From Planctomycetota bacterium (GTDB lineage: Bacteria > Planctomycetota > Planctomycetia > Pirellulales > UBA1268), in contig JAPOIM010000006.1 of the NCBI GenBank assembly GCA_029978905.1, forward strand, positions 1 to 64,000: 64,000 bases of DNA, in the 5' to 3' direction. Position 1 is the stretch's first letter, and each line of letters begins with the position of its first letter. Positions 57,101 through 64,000 of the stretch are shown here, in pieces. A program made the translations under genes and the position numbers. A model generated the notes under the pieces. The model worked only from the letters and a program-made list of their open reading frames with translations. It did no database searches and was not told the origin of the DNA.

Positions 57101-57563
57101 GATCACGACGGGCTTGTGCTGGGTCGGCGAGGCCTGAGTCGTCGTTGGGCCAAAAGGCGCCGCTCGCTACCCATGCTTCAAGGGCAGCGACCTCATTAGC
57201 AGGCAGCGGTTCGTCGGGAGGCATCGCGAGCTCCCCTTCGCGGCGGACTGCGGCAATGAGCCTGCTGCCAGCAGGATTGCCAGCCACCACGACGGGCCCG
57301 TTCTCGCCTCCGACGGTCAGGCCGGCGCGGCTGTCGAGCCGCAGTTCGCCCCACTGGGTTTCACCGCCGTGACAGGAAACGCACCGGTTGGCGAGGAGGG
57401 GCCGGATCACGTTCTCAAAGTGCTCGGTCAGGGCTGCGACCTGGCCTGCGTCGGTGGGCTCGTCAGCTGAAGCCAAGCCCAGCAGGGCACCTGCCACGGC
57501 CCACGTCGCGAGCGCCGTGCACGCAGTGTTTCGCCAAGCCTGCAGCGCGAGTGGCAGTCGCAC
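54123..57563 (-). CDS. PSD1-type cytochrome-c/DUF1549/DUF1553 protein
   Basis: 1,146 residues, exported by an N-terminal signal ([14 protein letters not shown]). A planctomycete cytochrome-c domain carries the haem motif CVSCH at 61-65 in [20 protein letters not shown]. DUF1549 follows ([31 protein letters not shown]), then DUF1553 ([34 protein letters not shown]). Between TPSH and the C-terminus is a beta-sandwich-like module ([20 protein letters not shown]). These proteins are a signature of Planctomycetes and may be used for uptake or degradation of complex polysaccharides. It lies between two DUF1501 genes. Confidence 0.92.
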   Translation of the reverse strand: [1146 protein letters not shown]

Positions 57564-57590
57564 GGCGATCCCCCTTTGCCGTGCGGTAGT

Positions 57591-58943
57591 TCAGAGCAAC
57601 TCCGATGGCACCACGCCACCAGGAACAAGCTGGGTTGGGCGGCCCGAGAGGTCCATCACGTGGTCTTCAATCGAGAGCCCCATCGAGCGGTAGACGATGG
57701 CACAGAAGTCTTCCACGCCGATCTTCCGCTCGGTGGGATACTCGGCCTTGTCATTGGTGGCGCCGATGATTTGGCCATGCTTGTAACCACCACCGGCGAG
57801 CAGAATGCTCTGCGCCTGCGGCCAGTGGTCGCGGCCGGCATCCCCATTGATCCGCGGCGTATGCCCAAACTCACCTGCCACGACGACGAGCGTGTCGTCG
57901 AGCATGCCACGGTTGGCGAGATCCTGAATGAGCACACCGACCGCTTTGTCGTGTCGTGGGAGTTTGTCTTTGAGCGCGGGCGCGATGTTGGAGTGGTCGT
58001 CGAAGTAGCCTGTGTTGAGTGACACGTAGCGAACTCCCGCCTCGATCAGGCGGCGGGCCAGGAGCGCCTGCTCACCCCAGCCCGGCCCATACTGCTCGCG
58101 GAGCCCAGCCTCTTCTTTGTCGAGATTGAAGGCTTCACGCACACGGCCTGAGAGCACAAGGTCGATCGCCTGCTGTTCGGCAGCGTCCATCTGTTCGAAG
58201 CTGCGTTCGGCGTCGATCTGTCGCTTGAGACCGTCGAGTTGCTGCCGCAACGAGATGCGGTTCATCAGCCTCGATTCCGAGAGGCCGTCTCGGAGGGCGA
58301 AGTCGTTGGCGTTGGCTGCCGGCAAGACGCCCGCTTCGTTGCCATAGCTAAACGAACCGCACTGCAGCGGGTTGTAGCTGACCCCGAGCCATGACGCTCC
58401 GTGGAAGCCAAAGCCGCCGTCGTTCATGTTGACCGCAGCCAAGGATCCGTGCTGCGTGGGGCCCAGCAGATGCGAGGCAACCGCACCCATCGAAGGGTAG
58501 CGCGGCTTGCGGTCGTTGCCGGTGGCACCGAGTCGACCGGTGAGCATCCAGTGGGCGGCCGCCCAATGGTCGCCGTTGCCGTGCGAGAAGCTGCGGATCA
58601 CCGTGCACTTGTCCATCACCTTGGCGTGCTCTGGCAGGAGTTCGCAGACATCAATCCCGGGCACGTTCGAGTGGATGGGCTTGAATGCCCCGCGAAACTC
58701 CGACGGCGCGTCGGGCTTCATGTCGAATGTGTCGAGTTGCGACGGGCCGCCGTGCATCCAGACGAGGATCACCGACTTCTTCGACCGCGCGGCAGGGTGC
58801 AGGCTCCCCGCCGATTCCGCCCGCAGGAGGTTTGGCAGGCTCAGGCCAAAGGTTCCGATCGCTCCCACCTGCAGCATTTTGCGGCGAGAGATGTGGTCGC
58901 AGAACGATGCTGCCGACGAGCGAGAACCAAGAATGTTGAACAT
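57591..58943 (-). CDS. DUF1501 protein, first gene of the PSD1 operon
   Basis: 450 residues. The N-terminus ISRRKMLQVGAIGTFGLSL is a Tat-like export signal. The hallmark SVILVWMHGGPSQLDTFDMK is followed by FSHGNGDHWAAAHWMLTGR, then VVAGEFGHTPRINGDAGRDH and a short C-terminal ISMGLSIEDH-type region. GAAGG-like ribosome site (GAAGG, nine bases upstream) supports the start. It lies 27 bases upstream of the PSD1 gene. It is divergent from the esterase gene at 59094; the 150-base gap should hold both promoters and contains the perfect palindrome CTGTCGACAG at 58994-59003. Confidence 0.9.
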   Translation of the reverse strand: MFNILGSRSSAASFCDHISRRKMLQVGAIGTFGLSLPNLLRAESAGSLHPAARSKKSVILVWMHGGPSQLDTFDMKPDAPSEFRGAFKPIHSNVPGIDVCELLPEHAKVMDKCTVIRSFSHGNGDHWAAAHWMLTGRLGATGNDRKPRYPSMGAVASHLLGPTQHGSLAAVNMNDGGFGFHGASWLGVSYNPLQCGSFSYGNEAGVLPAANANDFALRDGLSESRLMNRISLRQQLDGLKRQIDAERSFEQMDAAEQQAIDLVLSGRVREAFNLDKEEAGLREQYGPGWGEQALLARRLIEAGVRYVSLNTGYFDDHSNIAPALKDKLPRHDKAVGVLIQDLANRGMLDDTLVVVAGEFGHTPRINGDAGRDHWPQAQSILLAGGGYKHGQIIGATNDKAEYPTERKIGVEDFCAIVYRSMGLSIEDHVMDLSGRPTQLVPGGVVPSELL

Positions 58944-59093
58944 GGTGAGTGTCCTTCAATTGTTCGCAGCCACGAGCGCGTGCAGCAGGCCATCTGTCGA
59001 CAGTTTATAGTCTCGTCAGTTTACCCCGCCGCAGACCAGTCGACCAATCGCGGGTGTGGGACAGCGGGGGGAGAGAAACGATGAGGTGTCAGG

Positions 59094-62000
59094 ATGGGTG
59101 AAATGGGGCGAACGCGGGCTTCGTGGGCGGGTTCGATCGCTTGGGCGATTGCGAGCGTGTGGCTGGGGAACCTCGCGGCCGTTGCGCTCGCGAACGATGC
59201 TGCGACTCCAGCGGACCAACAGCTGGCGGAATACTTCGCGACCCAGACGCGGCAACTGGAAGATGCGTGTCTGGCCGAGGTCCGCACCATTGAAGACTGG
59301 GATGGGGCACGGCCGCAGGCCCGTCAGCAGTTGCTCGAGATGTTTGGCCTCGATGCGGCGGCGCTCACACCGGCCACCGCCGACGAACTCGCCCCCGTGG
59401 TAACTGGTCGGCTCTCCTTCGAGGGGGAAGGCGATCGCCCTGGCTGCATCGTCGAGAAGGTTCACTATCAGTCGCGGCCTGGGCTGTATGTGACCGCCAA
59501 TCTCTATCTTCCCGTCGACGCCTCCGCAGAGACGCCATGCCCGGCGGTGCTCTACCTCTGTGGTCATGGCCGCGTGGTGGAGGATGGCGTGAGCCTCGGC
59601 AACAAGGTGCACTACCAGCACCACGGAGCCTGGCTCGCGGAGCACGGGTATGCGGTGCTGATGATCGACACGCTGCAGCTCGGGGAGATCGAAGGCATTC
59701 ATCATGGCACCTACCGAGAAGGACGGTGGTGGTGGCCCTCTCGCGGCTACACGCCAGCGGGTGTGGAAGCGCTCAATGGCCTGCGGGGCGTGGACTACCT
59801 GCTGACCCGGCCCGAGGTGGACCCTGAGCGGATTGGCGTCACGGGGCGCAGCGGTGGCGGCGCAGGCAGTTGGTGGGCGGTCGCGCTCGACGAACGCGTG
59901 AAGGCGGCCGTTCCGGTCGCGGGGATCACTGATCTCCACGATCACGTGGTGGAAGGCTGCATCAGTGGTCACTGCGACTGCATGTTTGTGGTCAACACGT
60001 ATCGCTGGGACTATCCCAAGGTCGCTGCGCTTGCCTATCCACGGGCACTGCTCCTGGCCAACACCGATCAAGACACGATCTTTCCCTTAGAGGGTGTGAT
60101 CCGCACGCAGTCTCAGGTGCGCAGGCTCTACAAGCTTGGAGGCAAACCGAATGCCTTTGGGGTGGCGATCACCTCCGGCGGTCATGCCGACACGCAGGAA
60201 CTGCAGATGCCTGCCATCCGCTGGCTCGATGCGCATCTTGGCATGGGGCCGCGGCTGATCGACTCTGCCGCACGTAAGCGATTTGCCCCGCGCGAACTGA
60301 AGGTCTTTGACGAGTTGCCTGCCGACGAACGCAACACGCGGATCGATCGCGAGTTTGTGCCAGTGGCTGGGCCGTTTGATCCACCGGCGAATGCCGCGGC
60401 GTGGGACGAGCAAGGTGCCGCATGGAAGGCGGCACTGCTCGAGAAGACCTTTCGCGGCTGGCCGACGGCTGCCACAGCACCGGCAGCGGTCGAGGTATCG
60501 CAGCGCGAGGGGCATGGGTTGGTGGAACGTAGGTATCGCTTTGAGAGTCAGCCGCACGTTGAGTTGGACATGATCGCGATGCATCGCAACGACGTCGGGG
60601 TTCCCAAGGCCATCGTGTTCGATGTGCTTGATCAGCAAGGTTGGGAACGCCTCGATGGGGTGCGTGGGGAACTCTTTGACGCGGCCGGCGGTGATCTCTC
60701 CGTGGAGGCGGCGAAGGTCCATCGCAGGCTCACCGATGAAGGGGTGGCTGTGGTCTTCTTTGCTCCTCGCGGAGTGGGGCCGACGCTGTGGAATCAAGAC
60801 GCATCGACCCACATTCATAACCGTCGCCGTTTTCTGCTCCTGGGGCAGACCTGGGAAGGCATGCAGGTCTACGACATCCGCCGTGGGCTGCAAGCGATTC
60901 GCGAAGGCCTGCGGCAGATGCCCGAGCTGGCACGCGTGCCACTGGCGGTGACCGCGGAGGGAGGCATGGGGGTGCTGGCGGTGTATGCCTCCCTCTTTGA
61001 CGAGGCGCCCGCGCAGCTGGATCTGCACCGCATGCCAGCGTCGCATGACGTGGCCGTGGAGGGGAGCGATCAGGAGGTGGCGCCGTCGCTCCTCAACGTG
61101 CTCAAGACACTTGATGTGCCGCAGGCCGTGGCGATGGCAGCCTCGCGCAGTCGAGTGGCGTTCCACGACTGCGACGCCGAGGCGTTTGACTATGTCGCTC
61201 GCGTGGCTGAGGCGCTCGCCTGGCCCGAGGATCGCGTGCTCATGCAGCCGGTGGTGGCTGCCGGCGTGGCTTCCGCGGGCGATCTTGCCTTTGAAGAACG
61301 CATGCTCGATCCGCACGCCGGCGAAGTCTGCTACGCCGTTACGCTTGCCGATGTGGACGGCGACCATCGTGACGACATCGTGGTCGTCACGGAAGAAGCG
61401 GTGATCTGGTATGCAAATCCTGGCGACACCGCCGGTGACTGGGTGAAGCGCGACATGATTCGCGGGCAGACGCCGCGCGACAACGTCTGCATCGCGGCGC
61501 ATGACATTGATGGTGACGGCGCTATCGATTTTGCGCTGGGAGCGAGTTGGCCTCGTGAGGGCACGCTGCACTGGATCACACGTGACGGTGATCCGACCAA
61601 GCCATGGAAGGTGCATGACATCGGGCCGCTGCCGTCGACCCATCGGATGGCATGGGCCGATGTGCTCGGTAGTGGCTCGCCGCAGCTGGTGGTGTCTCCG
61701 CTGAATGCGGCTGCTGGCACACCTGGCGTGGAACTCACCGCGTTCGCGATCCCCGAGAAGCCCGCGACCGACCGCTGGTTGCCGACGGTGCTCGACCGAA
61801 CGCTTAACCGCATGCACGGCCACATGCACACCGATCTCGATGGCGATGGCAGCGTCGACGCGATCGCTGCCAGCCGCGAGGGATTGCACTGGATCGAGAA
61901 GCAGGGGGAGAGCTTTCGACGCACGACGCTGAGCACGGGGGCGCAAGCCGCCGAGCCCAACGCCAGCGGTGCCGGGGAAATTGCTCGAGGGCGCTTGGGA

Positions 62001-62507
62001 GAAGACGCGGACTTTTTGGTAGCGGTCGAGCCGATGCACGGCACGGACGTGGCCATCCTCACGCGGCGCGGCGGGGCCCAGGCCGGGTGGGAGCGCGGCG
62101 TGATCGATGCTGGCTATGCGCGCGGGCATGCGATTGCCGCGGCCGACTTTGATGGTGACGGCATCGACGAGATCGTGTTTGGGTCAAGCGATCCTTCGCA
62201 GACGCCTGGTCACGGACCCACGCTCGCGATCTACCACCGCGTGCCGGGAGAGTCGCCGCTTGAGGCCACCGGTTGGCAGCGGTCGGTGCTCGACGCAGGA
62301 GGCACCGCGGTTGAGGCGGTGGCGGTGGGCGACCTGACGGGCGACGGCGTGCCCGAGATCGTGGCGGTGGGGCGGGCCACCCACAACGTAAAGCTCTTCA
62401 CCCGCAGCGGCCTCGACCGCGGCGGAGAGGTGGTTGGGCGTTCTTCGGAGGAGGTCGTCACGTTCAGGGAAACCAGCAGCGGAACCTGGTCTCGTGACCG
62501 TTTTTGA
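59094..62507 (+). CDS. exported alpha/beta-hydrolase (acetyl xylan esterase-like) fused to FG-GAP repeats
   Basis: 1,137 residues; ATG at 59103 is an alternative start. A signal peptide (IAWAIASVWLGNLAAVALA) precedes an alpha/beta-hydrolase domain with LYLCGHGR (oxyanion region), the nucleophile elbow GRSGGG with Ser253, LANTDQD (acid) and TSGGHADT (His). A second, less clear domain with hydrolase-like character follows (about 410-740). The C-terminal 390 residues carry FG-GAP loops: DVDGDHRDD, DIDGDGAID, DLDGDGSVD, DFDGDGIDE, DLTGDGVPE. It probably deacylates plant- or algae-derived glycans at the surface. The propeller may anchor or bind the substrate. Confidence 0.83.
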   Translation: MGEMGRTRASWAGSIAWAIASVWLGNLAAVALANDAATPADQQLAEYFATQTRQLEDACLAEVRTIEDWDGARPQARQQLLEMFGLDAAALTPATADELAPVVTGRLSFEGEGDRPGCIVEKVHYQSRPGLYVTANLYLPVDASAETPCPAVLYLCGHGRVVEDGVSLGNKVHYQHHGAWLAEHGYAVLMIDTLQLGEIEGIHHGTYREGRWWWPSRGYTPAGVEALNGLRGVDYLLTRPEVDPERIGVTGRSGGGAGSWWAVALDERVKAAVPVAGITDLHDHVVEGCISGHCDCMFVVNTYRWDYPKVAALAYPRALLLANTDQDTIFPLEGVIRTQSQVRRLYKLGGKPNAFGVAITSGGHADTQELQMPAIRWLDAHLGMGPRLIDSAARKRFAPRELKVFDELPADERNTRIDREFVPVAGPFDPPANAAAWDEQGAAWKAALLEKTFRGWPTAATAPAAVEVSQREGHGLVERRYRFESQPHVELDMIAMHRNDVGVPKAIVFDVLDQQGWERLDGVRGELFDAAGGDLSVEAAKVHRRLTDEGVAVVFFAPRGVGPTLWNQDASTHIHNRRRFLLLGQTWEGMQVYDIRRGLQAIREGLRQMPELARVPLAVTAEGGMGVLAVYASLFDEAPAQLDLHRMPASHDVAVEGSDQEVAPSLLNVLKTLDVPQAVAMAASRSRVAFHDCDAEAFDYVARVAEALAWPEDRVLMQPVVAAGVASAGDLAFEERMLDPHAGEVCYAVTLADVDGDHRDDIVVVTEEAVIWYANPGDTAGDWVKRDMIRGQTPRDNVCIAAHDIDGDGAIDFALGASWPREGTLHWITRDGDPTKPWKVHDIGPLPSTHRMAWADVLGSGSPQLVVSPLNAAAGTPGVELTAFAIPEKPATDRWLPTVLDRTLNRMHGHMHTDLDGDGSVDAIAASREGLHWIEKQGESFRRTTLSTGAQAAEPNASGAGEIARGRLGEDADFLVAVEPMHGTDVAILTRRGGAQAGWERGVIDAGYARGHAIAAADFDGDGIDEIVFGSSDPSQTPGHGPTLAIYHRVPGESPLEATGWQRSVLDAGGTAVEAVAVGDLTGDGVPEIVAVGRATHNVKLFTRSGLDRGGEVVGRSSEEVVTFRETSSGTWSRDRF

Positions 62508-62540
62508 CCTGTTCTTTAAGAAATAGGTCAGAGGTGCGGC

Positions 62541-63056
62541 ATGGGTCATGATGAAGCCGGTCTTCTCCTCGCTCTGGGGCGTGCTGCGGGCCGGGGAACG
62601 GCATACACGCTGCCAAGAACGCGTTGGGAGTGTTCACTGCAGGGGCTCGCGGAAGATCAACTCTGGAATGAGGTCCGACCCTGCTTTGAGAGATTTTGGT
62701 CTCGCCGAGCAGGAGTTGGGCACCGTCGGCGACGCGTTCACCGAGATGGTCAACAACACCATCGACCACAGCCGGAGCGGCACATGGTTGTGATGACCTT
62801 CACCCCGGGACGCGTCGTGCCGCTGGCAGACATCTTTCGCGAGTGGACCGATCCGGAAACCCTCGCCTTCGAGCGAACGCAAACCACGGTCCGCCTGGCG
62901 TCGTTTGGTGTCCAGCTCTTGTCGCGGTCCGAGGCGAGGCGTGTGACGACGGGGCTTGAGCGTTTTCGTCATGTGACGGTGGATTTCACGGGGGTGGATC
63001 TCGTTGGGTTGGGATCTTCCCGCGGTCGGAGCGACGTGTTCTCTCTGCACGTGTGA
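62541..63056 (+). pseudogene. decayed DUF4325-type regulator (HATPase plus STAS-like) gene
   Basis: Family fragments lie in two alternating frames. Frame of 62541: CSLQGLAEDQLWNEVRPCFERF. Frame of 62548: LGTVGDAFTEMVNNTIDHSRSGT, the N-box of a histidine-kinase-like ATPase. Back in the first frame: MVVMTFTPGRVVPLADIF, then VRLASFGVQLLSRSEARRV and FRHVTVDFTGVDLVG, the STAS-like DUF4325 region. The wHTH start, the ATPase G-boxes (expected between IDHS and VVMTF) and the C-terminal FADE-type segment are missing. So there are at least two frameshifts and an internal deletion. The family assignment is from memory of the pattern; the decay itself is visible directly. Confidence 0.6.
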
Positions 63057-63066
63057 AAAATGGGCT

Positions 63067-63096
63067 GGCTGGCGAGGCCGCAAAGACGCCAGTTTT
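63067..63096 (+). terminator. possible rho-independent terminator after the pseudogene
   Basis: CTGGCG (63069-63074) and CGCCAG (63087-63092) form a stem with a 12-base loop, followed at once by TTTT. A competing hairpin GCCAG-TTTTC-CTGGC overlaps it. It would end transcription coming from the esterase gene and pseudogene before the efflux gene. Confidence 0.45.
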
Positions 63097-63252
63097 CCTG
63101 GCTTCTCCAGACTCCAGACGCATCTCAGCGAAGCTACGGAATGGCTCACGAACGGCGTGTAGGCGTTCGATTTCAGAGAAAGAAGGAACCTCGTTGCAAC
63201 TCCGGCAGAGGTCCCAGCCGCTTCGTGAGCCGCAGCCGCACCACCCGTTCCC
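63097..63252. other. noncoding leader before the efflux gene
   Basis: About 155 bases without a convincing reading frame. It separates the pseudogene and its possible terminator from the TolC-like gene, so it should contain that gene's promoter. I could not identify -35/-10 boxes or a strong ribosome site; the bases before the ATG are C-rich. Confidence 0.35.
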
Positions 63253-64000
63253 ATGGCGATCCCCATGCCACGACCTTCCCAGAGCTGCCGTACGCTCTGC
63301 TTGTTGGTCGTGGTCTGCGGACTGGCTGCCACGGGCTGTACGCCTTGGGGGCAGTATTGGCGGAACCATCTCAAGGTCGGGCCAACCTACATGCGGCCCT
63401 TCGCTCCGGTTGAGCCAGAGTGGATCGATGCCGATGAACCGCAGGTGCGGTCGGAGTTGATCGTGGAGAGCCAGTGGTGGCGGCAGTTCAACGATCCTGT
63501 GCTCGATGGCCTCATACTTCAGGCCTACGATCAGAATCTCACACTCCGCGATGCGGGGTTTCGCGTGCTCGCGGCGAGGGCGTCCTACAACATCACCGTC
63601 GGTGGTTTCCTGCCGCAGTCTCAAAGCGCAGTGGCGGAGTATGCGCGGTGGCAGTTGAGCAACAACGTGGGAGCGTTTGAGAACCTCTCAATCCCTCCGT
63701 TTAGCCTTTGGCAGACCGGCTTCAATCTGTCGTGGGAGCTCGACCTCTGGGGCAAACTCCGCCGCAAGATCGAGTCGGCGGGCGCGAAGTATCAAGCGAC
63801 GGTTGAGGAATACGATGGGGTGCTGGTGACGCTGATCGCCGACGTGGCGGACCGTTACATCGACTATCGCGTCGCCTCGAAGCAGATCGCCGACCTGAAC
63901 CGGCTGGCAGCGATCCAGCGCGATGCCTTGGCGGTGGCGACGGATCGCCATGCAGGGGGCGTCACCAGCGAACTCGACATTTCCCAGGCGCAGCTGAATC
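63253..64000 (+). CDS. TolC/NodT-family outer membrane efflux lipoprotein, 3' end outside the window
   Basis: 249 residues are visible, open to the window edge. The start is ATG at 63253 or, in frame, 63265. The signal peptide LCLLVVVCGLAATGC ends in a lipobox with the lipidated Cys, as in OprM/NodT-type outer membrane factors. It is followed by VGPTYMRPFAPVEPEW and ESQWWRQFNDPVLDGLI, then NLTLRDAGFRVLAARA, and WELDLWGKLRRKIESA with coiled-coil helices to the end. Such proteins form the outer channel of RND or ABC tripartite pumps. Inner-membrane and adaptor genes are expected to the right of the window. Confidence 0.88.
   Translation, partial: MAIPMPRPSQSCRTLCLLVVVCGLAATGCTPWGQYWRNHLKVGPTYMRPFAPVEPEWIDADEPQVRSELIVESQWWRQFNDPVLDGLILQAYDQNLTLRDAGFRVLAARASYNITVGGFLPQSQSAVAEYARWQLSNNVGAFENLSIPPFSLWQTGFNLSWELDLWGKLRRKIESAGAKYQATVEEYDGVLVTLIADVADRYIDYRVASKQIADLNRLAAIQRDALAVATDRHAGGVTSELDISQAQLN

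Noticed and set aside
58994-59003. Perfect palindrome CTGTCGACAG as an operator or SOS box
   Set aside because: A single 10-bp palindrome between divergent genes is weak evidence, no second copy was seen upstream of the repair genes, and the planctomycete LexA site is not known to me.
60087-62129. 680-codon open frame antisense to the esterase-FG-GAP gene
   Set aside because: His/Arg-rich shadow of the FG-GAP coding strand; no signal, domain or start site.
63053-63680. Short plus-strand frames between the pseudogene and the efflux gene
   Set aside because: They overlap the well-supported lipoprotein signal and TolC-like frame starting at 63253, and show only Ser/Arg-rich shadow sequence.

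Overview
The window looks like chromosomal DNA of a high-GC planctomycete, probably Pirellulales-like. The evidence is the gene content: three DUF1501 proteins, a cytochrome-c/DUF1549/DUF1553 (PSD1-type) giant protein, several Tat-exported Gfo/Idh/MocA oxidoreductases, a sulfatase, a DUF1080 protein, PQQ-propeller and FG-GAP proteins, a DapL aminotransferase and an NfeD-flotillin pair. No rRNA, tRNA, CRISPR array, transposase or prophage gene was recognised. Genes are densely packed, and most neighbours on the same strand overlap or lie within 50 bp.

Layout. 1-421 holds the 3' end of an unrecognised, lower-GC ORF. 744-12666 is a DNA-end-processing island: an SbcD/YhaO-like nuclease and an SbcC/YhaN-like ATPase on the plus strand converge on recC-recB-recD on the minus strand. 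12703-18149 is a five-gene minus-strand cassette for sugar or sugar-acid catabolism, ending in a KDG-type kinase. 18295-22115 is a repeat-rich stretch. It holds three 138-bp copies of a structured palindromic element, a run of three hairpins, a DUF72 gene with a palindrome-bearing insertion, an FG-GAP protein, and a small membrane-protein gene flanked by two element copies.

22188-31331 carries an FAD/Fe-S D-lactate/glycolate-type dehydrogenase, a PHP phosphoesterase, a TPR-redoxin protein, NAD(P)HX epimerase and a YeiH-type transporter. 31434-40017 carries a DUF1080 protein, DNA photolyase, a TPR-like lipoprotein, dapL, a sulfatase and a second PHP/CehA-like protein. 40199-48218 is a plus-strand run: two Tat-dependent oxidoreductases, an SGNH hydrolase, a fatty-acid-hydroxylase-family membrane protein, a diacylglycerol-kinase-family lipid kinase, NfeD and flotillin. 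58943 down to 48243 is a seven-gene minus-strand run: DUF1501, PSD1 protein, DUF1501, a 59-aa zinc-ribbon protein, a plant-FAD2-like desaturase, a PQQ propeller and DUF1501. 59094-62507 encodes an esterase fused to FG-GAP repeats. It is followed by a decayed DUF4325-type regulator gene, and at the right edge by the start of a TolC/NodT-type efflux lipoprotein.

The strongest undescribed signal is the 138-bp element. Its three copies have no length differences, carry long inverted arms with two compensatory base-pair changes, and share internal hairpins whose loop varies while the stem is kept. Function assignments come from motif and family recognition by eye; no database search was run.
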